From: Ochromonadaceae sp. CCMP2298 | Lineage: Eukaryota; Sar; Synurophyceae; Ochromonadales; Ochromonadaceae | DNA: 10,110 bases | Assembly (NCBI GenBank): GCA_026770595.1 | Contig: MU634802.1 | Location: 1 to 10,110 of the forward strand | Reading direction: 5' to 3' | Notes under the pieces: model-generated | Database searches by the model: none | Seen by the model: the letters and a program-made list of their open reading frames with translations, nothing else | Told to the model about the DNA's origin: nothing | Shown here: piece by piece, positions 1 through 6,152 of the stretch | Layout: every line of letters begins with the position of its first letter | Position numbering within the stretch: position 1 is the first letter of the stretch | Translations under genes and position numbers: made by a program

Positions 1-71
1 ACTCTTACACTCGCACCAACCCTATATGCAGGAGGGTCCTTCCCCTTCCCCTCCCAGCCCTTCCCCTCCCA

Positions 72-180
72 CTAAGGTACTTGCGGGAGGCTCCTTCTCC
101 TATGGTGGGCTCGAGAAAGGTTCACTCTCCTATGGTGGACTCGGGGGAGTATCCCTCTCATTCCAAGGTACTTCTAATCT
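72..180. repeat. Degenerate ~30-bp tandem repeat (about four units)
   Basis: Units begin near 72 (CTAAGG), 100 (CTATGG), 130 (CTATGG) and 163 (CCAAGG), so the spacing is 28, 30 and 33 bp. The two middle units share CTCCTATGGTGG[G/A]CTCG at 97-113 and 127-143 (16 of 17 identical). The outer units share AAGGTACTT at 74-82 and 165-173. A more diverged unit may start at 22. This is an old minisatellite with no coding frame. Confidence 0.65.
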
Positions 181-247
181 ATAATACATTGACTCACTCA
201 CCTGTACCATAGTCTCTCCTCTTCCTCCCCACACTCTATAACCCCCC

Positions 248-271
248 CACACACACACACGCCCACACACA
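248..271. repeat. C-run followed by an interrupted CA microsatellite
   Basis: A run of C is followed by alternating CA, one CGCC interruption and more CA. It is a simple low-complexity tract. Confidence 0.8.
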
Positions 272-455
272 GCAAACCTGTATTCAGGATTCTCCGTCCC
301 CCTCTCCTACTAAGCAGAGTCCCGCAGGCAGCTTCAACTCCCCCACTCCTCACTCCCTACTCCCCGCTCCCACCGAGCGCCTGTGCGCCCACCATGGCCA
401 TCACACCACTAGGCGTATGCAGATGACGCAGACGCCCCCATGGCGGCCACACACC

Positions 456-503
456 ACACGCCAGTTTTTCACACACAGTTTTACCCACACACCGTTTTAC
501 ACA
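456..503. repeat. Degenerate ~16-bp tandem repeat with a GTTTTAC core
   Basis: CACACAGTTTTACCCA at 472-487 is followed directly by CACACCGTTTTACACA at 488-503. A more diverged CACACGCCAGTTTTTCA-like unit precedes them at about 456-471. GTTTTAC recurs with a 16-bp period at 478 and 494. Confidence 0.6.
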
Positions 504-585
504 CCTTTTTTCCTCTACACGACTGCACCAGTGCACTAGTGCGTAGTCCATAGCTGCTATTTGTCCCAGTTTCCACTGACAGTTT

Positions 586-615
586 CCCAGTTTCACCCAG
601 TTTCACCCAGTTTTA
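586..615. repeat. 10-bp tandem repeat CCCAGTTTCA
   Basis: Two exact decamers (586-595 and 596-605) and a third, diverged one (606-615) stand in tandem. Related CCCAGTTT also occurs just upstream at 565-572, and in inverted orientation near the right end of the window at 10046-10053. Confidence 0.7.
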
Positions 616-656
616 TCCCCGTGAGTCACCCCGACCACACCCCCACGCAGCCTAAA

Positions 657-683
657 CTACTAAATCTACTAAATCTACTAAAT
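657..683. repeat. Three exact copies of the 9-mer CTACTAAAT
   Basis: Three perfect head-to-tail copies at 657-665, 666-674 and 675-683. They lie about 80 bp beyond the likely polyadenylation signal of the DNAAF5-like gene. Confidence 0.85.
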
Positions 684-762
684 CGAAACGTTTACCCAGC
701 TCTTCTTTCCACCCCTGTTCATTCGCGATAAAAGGCGTCAAGCCCGAGAAGTGACACCCCGA

Positions 763-768
763 TTTATT
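763..768 (-). promoter_or_regulatory. Canonical AATAAA polyadenylation signal for the DNAAF5-like gene
   Basis: The plus strand reads TTTATT, so the minus strand reads AATAAA, about 48 nt after the TAG stop at 816-818. Position and strand fit 3' end formation for the upstream minus-strand gene, giving a very short 3' UTR. I found no equally clear AATAAA after the other three genes. Confidence 0.6.
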
Positions 769-815
769 AAATACATTAAGCAGCATACTACCCCTGAACC
801 CCCCTCTCCCCTACC

Positions 816-3800
816 CTAGTCTTCCAGGATCTCCACGCCCGTGACCTCCACCACCACCCTGTCGCACATGAGGGGCGTGCGGTGGTTGCTTCGGTTGCGC
901 TCTGCCTTCCGCAGCACCAGCGCCTTATCTAGCTTGGCGGCCTGCAGCAGCGCCCCCAGCACCGCCTGCTGCAGGGTGGGCTCTGGGTCATCCAGGTGCA
1001 GGAAGAGCTGGTCCAATGTGTAGTCCAGAGTGGTGCTGGAGTAGCAGCGGACGTCTGCGCACTGGAAGAATTGTACGAAGGCGCCGCACACCGCCACGCG
1101 CACCGAGTCCGAGCTGTCGTCTAGGCGTGCGACCAGCTTGGGGTAGATCTCGTGCACGCTCTGCTCGCTGAAGGAGCCCCTGAGTCGCTCGAATATGACC
1201 GTCACGCAGAGCACCGCCATCTGCCTGGGCGTCACCTCTGAGTCATCTAGGTGGCTCACGATGAGGGGCACCAGCTCTGCGGCTGTTTTGAACAGCGTAT
1301 CTGACTTCACAGCGCCCGCCTTGAGGATGCCGTAGGCCAGGGCCAGCGCCACCTTGCGCACAGTGGCCTCCACGCGGCCCACGCGCCACACCAGGTTGGG
1401 CACTACGATGGCGCGGATGATCTCCGCCGAGGCTGCGGCTATGTGCTGGCTGCACTCCCACTGCGCGGTGCCTGCGCGGATCAGGCCCTCCATGAGCGCT
1501 ATCAGGTGCAGGCGCGCGTCCACCAGACCCAGCTGTGCGGCCGGAATGTCCTCGCCCCGCTGGGCGGCATAGGAGGCAGCGTAGGCCTCAGCGGAGCCCG
1601 CAGCAGGCCCGGCCTTGGGCAGCACCATGGACGTGAAGAGCGGCAGCAGCAGGCCGTGGTGCTCCCATGCCACGTAGGGACACTCGCGCAGCAGCACGGA
1701 GAAGGCAGCCATCGCGGGGCTGTCGGCCTCCCAGGCGATGCGGTACGGGCAGTCTGGCTGCTGCAGGGCCTCGTAGAACCGCGCCTGCGCCTCCACAGAC
1801 TCCGACCCACTCAGGGTCACTGCGTGCTCGGGCAGCTGGGCGGTGGCCGTGCGCAACAGCAGGTAGGGAAAGTGTGCGCCCAGCAGGGCGGCAGAGGCGG
1901 CAGACGCGGCGGCAGGGTCGGCTGACCCTCCCCCACACACGGCTGCCAGTCTCCGCATCTCTCTCAGCGCCATGTCCGGCACCACGTCCTCCTCCCCGGG
2001 GCAGCGGGCGCTCAGGAAGACCAGGGCCAGCAGCAGTGCGCGCTGCACCTGACCGCTGGCAGCCGTCTCCCGCGGGAAGGCCTCGGACAGTGCGCGCACC
2101 AGCAGCAGCGCCGACTCGCGCAGGGAGGCTTCGCGGAATGCGTGCAGAGAGCTATCTGATAGAGCAGCCGCCACCAGCAGCACTAGCTCCGTGCTGTCAA
2201 GCGCCCGGTCGTCGTCGATAGCCCCCCCGGTCTCCGTCCCAATAGAGGAGCCTACGGAGGGGTTGGCGGGCAGGCCGTGGAGCACGTGTGTGAGTGCGGC
2301 GATGGCGTTGGCGCGCTGCGCGGCCGTGTCTCCCCCCGCCACGGCGCCCGCCACCCTCGGCAGCAGCACGTGTAGCAGCTCCCTGGGCGCCGCCAGCCCA
2401 CCCAGCCGCCCACAGCACAATTCTGACGCCCCGCGCACATCCCCGTCCTCATCGCGCGCCTGCGCCGCCACAGCGGAGAGCATGCGGGGCAGCAGGGCGG
2501 ACAGGCGGTCGTCCTGGGGGGCCAGGCCCAGCAGTGCGTGCAGGCCGTGCAGGTACCTCCTCCTCGAGTCAGTGGTCCAACCCTCCACGCCGCTGTGCAG
2601 AATGTCAAACACGCTGCCCAGATTCTCAGCCACGAAGAGCGCCAGGGTCTGCGCTGACGCCGCGCTGTCCACCATATCTTCCGACCCTGCCGCGGCCCCC
2701 GTCTCCCCCGTCTCTGCCTGCCCCCGCTGGTCCCTCTCCTTCTGCGCAGCCTGTATGAGCGCCACCTCGCCATCATCGATATCCATGGCCGAGGAGGCAT
2801 TTATGGGCACATCCTCCACCCCCTCACCCGCACCTCCCTCGATTCCCCGCAGCAGTACGGGATCCCAGCGCCGCACCGCCCACTCCAGCTGCTGTGCCGC
2901 CGCCGCCGCCACCTCATCCACCGCATCCCCCCGCAGCAGCAGCAGCGCCGCCACCAGCTCAAAGTCCTCGCTTGCCAGAGCGCGCCCCCGCTGCAGGCAG
3001 AAGCTGATGCGGTGGTGCAGCACTGCGGCCAGAACTGCAGCCAGCCGCACCCTGACTGAGGCCGTGCGGTCCGACACTGCGCGCAGCAGTATGCCCAGCA
3101 CTGGGTCCCGCATCAGCGCCTGGTAGTCCTCCAGCCCCAAGCATACCACCAGCTCGCCCACGGCCTGCAGCGTCACGCTCCTGGTCTTGGAGTGCTGGTG
3201 CGCGGCGTTGGTCTGCAGCGCCTTGAGCAGCGGGCGGCAGTAAGCGCGTACCACCGCGGGGGAGGAGGGGCACACAGCGCAGAGCAGCTCCGCGCCCGCG
3301 CGCTTCGAGGAGGGGAATCCGTCCGTCAGCCCCTTGGTCAGCATCTGGACCATCTTCTCCTCCACCGCAGATACGCCCTCCGAGCCCGCGCCGAGGCTGG
3401 CCAGGGTGGGATGCAGCTGCACCAGCGCCAGCACCTCAAGCACCAGCAGCCGCAGCTCCTCAGCGGGCTCGGGGAAGGGGAGCTCTCCCAGACGTGCGCA
3501 GAGGTTGACGGTGAGCTCCATCTGGCAGTCGTAGCTGATGTCCGTGCACTTTTCGAGGCAGCGCTTCAGGATCTGTAGCGTGAGCTCGCGGCACTTCTCC
3601 ACGGAGTCTGCTATCCGGGGGAGAAGGAGCTTCAGCATACTGCCCGACACAAAGGCCTTGAGCTCTTCCCTCTGCGATTTCTTGCTCCATGGAATGTCCT
3701 CCAGTAGCTTCTGCAAGCCGCGCTTCCTTGTGCTGCGGTCGCTGTCGCAGGTGCGGTTGAGGTCTCGCGTGAACCTCGACTCCAAGCTCGCCGCCAGCTG

Positions 3801-3824
3801 GGACGGCGGCTCCGGCAGTGACAT
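816..3824 (-). CDS. DNAAF5: HEAT-repeat protein, probable axonemal dynein assembly factor 5
   Basis: One uninterrupted frame of 1002 codons from the chosen ATG at 3822-3824 to TAG. The protein is almost wholly alpha-helical HEAT/ARM-type repeats. The N-terminal block (about residues 20-320) has segments such as VRLAAVLAAVLHHR. The C-terminal block ends with RLDDSSDSVRVAVCGAFVQFF (about 897-917) and LFLHLDDPEPTLQQAVL (about 940-956), the paired LDD repeats I associate with DNAAF5/HEATR2. An acidic, Gly/Ala/Glu-rich linker (about 325-388, with MDIDDGE) separates the blocks and partly explains the length; human DNAAF5 is about 855 residues. In known systems DNAAF5 acts in the cytoplasm in preassembly of axonemal dynein arms. 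The frame stays open 50 codons upstream (to 3974), but those ATGs have pyrimidine at -3, while the chosen ATG has A at -3 and begins MSLPEPPSQ. It is transcribed divergently from DGAT2. The main alternative is another HEAT scaffold protein. Confidence 0.75.
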   Translation of the reverse strand: MSLPEPPSQLAASLESRFTRDLNRTCDSDRSTRKRGLQKLLEDIPWSKKSQREELKAFVSGSMLKLLLPRIADSVEKCRELTLQILKRCLEKCTDISYDCQMELTVNLCARLGELPFPEPAEELRLLVLEVLALVQLHPTLASLGAGSEGVSAVEEKMVQMLTKGLTDGFPSSKRAGAELLCAVCPSSPAVVRAYCRPLLKALQTNAAHQHSKTRSVTLQAVGELVVCLGLEDYQALMRDPVLGILLRAVSDRTASVRVRLAAVLAAVLHHRISFCLQRGRALASEDFELVAALLLLRGDAVDEVAAAAAQQLEWAVRRWDPVLLRGIEGGAGEGVEDVPINASSAMDIDDGEVALIQAAQKERDQRGQAETGETGAAAGSEDMVDSAASAQTLALFVAENLGSVFDILHSGVEGWTTDSRRRYLHGLHALLGLAPQDDRLSALLPRMLSAVAAQARDEDGDVRGASELCCGRLGGLAAPRELLHVLLPRVAGAVAGGDTAAQRANAIAALTHVLHGLPANPSVGSSIGTETGGAIDDDRALDSTELVLLVAAALSDSSLHAFREASLRESALLLVRALSEAFPRETAASGQVQRALLLALVFLSARCPGEEDVVPDMALREMRRLAAVCGGGSADPAAASAASAALLGAHFPYLLLRTATAQLPEHAVTLSGSESVEAQARFYEALQQPDCPYRIAWEADSPAMAAFSVLLRECPYVAWEHHGLLLPLFTSMVLPKAGPAAGSAEAYAASYAAQRGEDIPAAQLGLVDARLHLIALMEGLIRAGTAQWECSQHIAAASAEIIRAIVVPNLVWRVGRVEATVRKVALALAYGILKAGAVKSDTLFKTAAELVPLIVSHLDDSEVTPRQMAVLCVTVIFERLRGSFSEQSVHEIYPKLVARLDDSSDSVRVAVCGAFVQFFQCADVRCYSSTTLDYTLDQLFLHLDDPEPTLQQAVLGALLQAAKLDKALVLRKAERNRSNHRTPLMCDRVVVEVTGVEILED

Positions 3825-3964
3825 GGTCGATAGGCGTCCTGAGCGCACACAACAGCGCACACAACTGGGAGGGGTTTGGAGCACCTTTGCTGGAAGCTTC
3901 CACAAGAGAGGCACGAAGTTCTTCATCGGCTCTTTTTTTTTGCCCCCGTAAAACTGATCAAGGT

Positions 3965-4064
3965 CCCCCCTCATCGATTCCCATATTTTGGCAAAACATG
4001 GGAATGGTGAGGGGGGGGGGCCTCACCGATTCCCAGGTTTGCTTTGCATGGGCAAGCCAAAATC
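3965..4064. repeat. Inverted-repeat cluster with competing hairpins
   Basis: The left arm (3965-3984, CCCCCCTCA then ATTCCCAT) pairs with 3998-4015 (ATGGGAAT then TGAGGGGGG). An inner TTTT-GGC-AAAA extends the stem. That makes about 21 pairs broken only by a small bulge and one A/C mismatch. GGTGAGG (4006-4012) is also perfectly complementary to CCTCACC (4021-4027). Positions 4021-4035 repeat 3969-3983 directly (14 of 15 identical). A weaker hairpin follows: GGTTTGC 4036-4042 with GCAAGCC 4052-4058, plus GATT/AATC outside it. It lies about 140 to 240 bp upstream of the DNAAF5-like ATG and 245 to 345 bp upstream of the DGAT2 ATG. It could be a foldback/MITE remnant or a regulatory element. Confidence 0.75.
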
Positions 4065-4182
4065 TAATCAAAAACGTCATCATCAGCAAGGCGTCTCGTG
4101 CACTGTATTCTAGTGGAAGCGACGCAGACTCCATGTGTGACAATAATGTGATGCACGGGGGCCAGCAGTTGCCAGCATAGTG

Positions 4183-4196
4183 AAGTGAAGTCACTT
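4183..4196. promoter_or_regulatory. 14-bp dyad upstream of DGAT2, possible protein-binding site
   Basis: AAGTGA and TCACTT flank a 2-bp AG spacer, a perfect two-fold symmetric site. It is about 115 bp upstream of the DGAT2 start codon, in promoter-proximal DNA or the 5' UTR. Symmetry is the only evidence; no factor is identified. Confidence 0.3.
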
Positions 4197-4308
4197 TCCA
4201 CGATTCCATTTGCCACGGCAGTGGCGTATTTCCCATCAAGCGGTCATTTCCTCACACACAGTCATCCTGTCGCCTCCGTCGCCAATCGCTCAGCAGCCAG
4301 CGCCAGTC

Positions 4309-5397
4309 ATGCCTCCCCAAGGACCTCCAGCAGGCGCGGCGGATGCCAAGGCGTGCTACACGGTAACCTTGGACAAGTCAAAGGTGAAGAGGGGCATCAT
4401 GAACTACGTCGCGGTCTTTCTTTGGATCGGCTGGACGAACTTCTACTTCAACTTCACGCTGGCCATCCCGCTGCTGTACATGTACAACAAGACCCTGCTC
4501 AGCGTCCTCACGGGCGCCATCCTGCTGTCCGCATTTAGCAGCATTGATAGGAAAAAGCAGCCCAAGGTAAGCACCTGCACAGCCAGAGAGTCACTCTATT
4601 GATGCCAACAAGCGGTCTGTTAACCCCATCTCTCTCTTCCTTAGTGGTGCTGGAGGCTGGGCGAGTACGTGATGCGGCGCTCTGCGGAGTACTTCCACGT
4701 GCGCATGATCGTGGAGGACAGGGAGGCCCTGGAGAAAGCGGGGCCGGTTCTATTTGCAATGGAGCCGCACCACGTGCTGCCGCTGAGCATATTTGCCTTC
4801 AACGACTGCCTGAAGGGCTTCGAGGGGCAGCGCTGTCTGGGCTGTTTGACGGGCGCGGCCTTCAAGGTGCCCCTGATGCGGCATATGTACACATGGTGCA
4901 ACTCCATATCCGTAGACAAGCGGAGCATAACCAAGTACATGGGCCAGGGGTACAGCCCAGTGCTCTGTCCCGGCGGCGTGCAGGAGGTGATTCTGATGAA
5001 GAACGAGGACGAGTGCGTGCTCTACCTCAAGTCGCGCCTGGGCTTCATCAAGCTAGCGCTCACCCACGGGCGCCCCATCGTGCCAGTCTTCGCCTTCGGC
5101 CTACAGAACTCCTTCTTCTTCTTCGTGCCAAGGGGCAAGTTTATGGCTGGCGTGGCGCGCAAGCTGGGCTTCCTGCCTATGGCCTTCTTCGGAGTCTTCG
5201 GCACGCCCCTGGGACCCGCCCGGCCCTGCGACTACACCAACTACATCGGCTCGCCCATCCCCGTGCCCAAGATAGAGCACCCCTCGGAGGCAGATTTGCG
5301 CAAGTACCAGGCCCTGTACGTGGCTGCGCTGAGCAAGATCTTCGAGGATCACAAGGAGCAGTTCGGCATGGGCAGGTTCACACTGCGCGTGGCATAA
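4309..5397 (+). CDS. DGAT2: Diacylglycerol O-acyltransferase type 2 (two exons)
   Basis: Joining 4309-4566 and 4645-5397 gives 336 residues, within the usual DGAT2 range. DGAT2 enzymes transfer an acyl group from acyl-CoA to diacylglycerol, the last step of triacylglycerol synthesis, at the ER and lipid droplets. A hydrophobic hairpin spans about residues 32-76. Next come YFHVRMIVED (102-111), the active-site block EPHHVLP (126-132, matching the family H-P-H / E-P-H motif, with His128 the likely catalytic residue), PGGVQE (195-200) and the R-x-GF-x-K segment SRLGFIKLA with VPVFAFG (216-238). These are DAGAT-family signatures in the correct order. The chosen ATG has G at -3; the frame is open upstream to about 4210 but has only a TTG there. 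The first exon is short and carries the membrane segment. The GC-rich coding style matches its neighbours. A mono- or wax-ester acyltransferase of the same family is the only serious alternative. Confidence 0.92.
4567..4644 (+). other. DGAT2 intron (78 nt, phase 0)
   Basis: The donor is AAG|GTAAGC and the acceptor CTTCCTTAG|TGG, preceded by a pyrimidine tract (CTCTCTCTTCC). Removing it joins PK to WCWRLGEY in frame. Reading through the intron instead meets an in-frame stop at 4600-4602 after VSTCTARESLY. Confidence 0.92.
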
Positions 5398-5477
5398 GCG
5401 CTTAAGCTAAGCGCTAGGCTGTTAGGGGGGCATAAGCGCTAGGGGGGCATAGTTAGGGGGGAAGCGTTAGGTCGGGG
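5392..5477. repeat. G-run / GCATAAGCGCT repeat overlapping the DGAT2 stop codon
   Basis: The 11-mer GCATAAGCGCT occurs at 5392-5402, where its TAA is the DGAT2 stop, and again at 5430-5440. TAAGCGCTAGG occurs at 5408-5418 and 5433-5443. Three runs of six G (5425-5430, 5442-5447, 5456-5461) and one of four (5474-5477) are separated by 8 to 12 nt, most introduced by TTA or CTA. The AAGCGCTAGG core recurs upstream of TM9SF at 8733-8742. Confidence 0.7.
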
Positions 5478-5504
5478 TAGACGCAGACGCAGATGCCCGC
5501 ACGA

Positions 5505-5541
5505 TATCACGCTCTGACGCTATCACGCTATCACGCTCTGA
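5505..5541. repeat. TATCACGC tandem repeat
   Basis: TATCACGC occurs at 5505-5512, 5521-5528 and 5529-5536. The 13-mer TATCACGCTCTGA is exact at 5505-5517 and 5529-5541. Confidence 0.8.
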
Positions 5542-5630
5542 ACTATATACATACAGTCAGTGGCAGAAAGCGCGACAGGGTCCGATGGGGTAGGAGGGTG
5601 GGAGGCAGGCTCCCCTCCGTACGTTTAGCG

Positions 5631-5656
5631 GTATCCGGGTATGCGTATCCGGGTAT
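5631..5656. repeat. Two exact copies of GTATCCGGGTAT
   Basis: Copies at 5631-5642 and 5645-5656 with a period of 14 bp, separated by GC. A small local duplication in the spacer. Confidence 0.8.
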
Positions 5657-5910
5657 AGGTCGGTGGGCTTCCCCGCAAGGGAGCGGTGTGAGTAACTTTA
5701 GTGCAGTTCCTGCGCTCTACATGTGCTCTCTCTCCCGGCACATCTGTCCCCACCAATTATTTTCTCTGTACATAAACACATGCATAATTCATAGTCTCGC
5801 ACTCTGCCTGTCTACCGTATGTATGATTAGTGAGTACATGTCAATATAAGTATGAATCATTCCTAAGCACTCCTGACTTTTCTTATATTACATTTTGCCT
5901 TAGCCGTGCA

Positions 5911-5996
5911 AACTAGGGAACTACAGGACCTTACGTCTACTAGCACAGTGACAACTAGGGAACTAGGGATTTAGACTAAAGAACTAGAACTAGGGG
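5911..5996. repeat. Clustered AACTAGGG octamers downstream of TM9SF
   Basis: AACTAGGG occurs at 5911-5918, 5953-5960, 5961-5968 and 5988-5995, with a variant AACTAGA at 5982-5988. ACTAGGGAACTA is exact at 5912-5923 and 5954-5965. On the TM9SF sense strand these read CCCTAGTT and lie 157 to 242 nt past its stop, in or just beyond the 3' UTR. Confidence 0.7.
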
Positions 5997-6152
5997 CTGT
6001 GGACAACAGGCAGCACCAGCACAGCGGAGCAGTGCCTCCCGACCTAGCACCCCAGGATGCCCTGGCAGCGCCCCAGGGACCAGTGTAAGATCGATTTGTC
6101 AGAAATCGGATACTCGCCTGCGCCTCCACCGAAGCTGGAGTGGTGTGATTGT

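Larger units (their letters stand above)
1..815. other. Non-coding 3' flank of the DNAAF5-like gene, rich in short tandem repeats
   Basis: No convincing gene lies here. The only long open frame (357-596, minus) begins at GTG rather than ATG, crosses repeat tracts and looks like no known family. The stretch is C-rich on the plus strand and is a chain of small degenerate tandem repeats, listed separately: about 30 bp at 72-180, a CA tract at 248-271, about 16 bp at 456-503, 10 bp at 586-615 and 9 bp at 657-683. The right end holds the probable polyadenylation signal of the minus-strand gene. GCACTAGTGC at 533-542 is a perfect 10-bp palindrome. Any gene further left is outside the window. Confidence 0.7.
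3825..4308. promoter_or_regulatory. Divergent (head-to-head) promoter region of the DNAAF5-like gene and DGAT2
   Basis: This 484-bp stretch lies between the two start codons and must hold both 5' UTRs and core promoters unless unseen 5' exons exist. Visible elements are a 9-T tract near 3941-3949, a complex inverted repeat at 3965-4064 with a run of ten G inside it (4011-4020), and a 6+2+6 bp dyad AAGTGA-AG-TCACTT at 4183-4196, about 115 bp upstream of the DGAT2 ATG. I see no clear TATA box. Transcription start sites cannot be placed from sequence alone. Confidence 0.55.
5398..6152. other. Tail-to-tail spacer between DGAT2 and TM9SF, no gene seen
   Basis: The 755 bp must hold both 3' UTRs. 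The open frame at 5493-5849 (plus, 118 codons) starts inside a tandem repeat and has no recognisable domain, so it is not called. Four separate repeat clusters are listed. The middle (about 5740-5900) is AT-richer than the flanking genes. I found no canonical AATAAA for either gene, so their 3' ends probably use variant signals. Confidence 0.65.

Noticed and set aside
357-596. 79-codon minus-strand open frame
   Set aside because: It begins at GTG, runs through tandem repeats and has no recognisable domain; unlikely to be coding.
2191-3126. 311-codon plus-strand open frame opposite the DNAAF5-like gene
   Set aside because: An antisense shadow of a GC-rich gene; Ser/Ala/Arg-rich composition with no domain.
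4210-4308. Upstream extension of DGAT2 to 4210
   Set aside because: That frame begins at TTG; the first in-frame ATG is 4309 and it gives a normal-length enzyme.
5425-5477. Telomere or subtelomere
   Set aside because: Only three or four degenerate TTAGGGGGG-like units lie between two normal genes; not a telomeric array.
5493-5849. 118-codon plus-strand open frame in the tail-to-tail spacer
   Set aside because: Its start lies in the TATCACGC repeat, the protein is low in structure and matches no family, and it sits in expected 3' UTR sequence.
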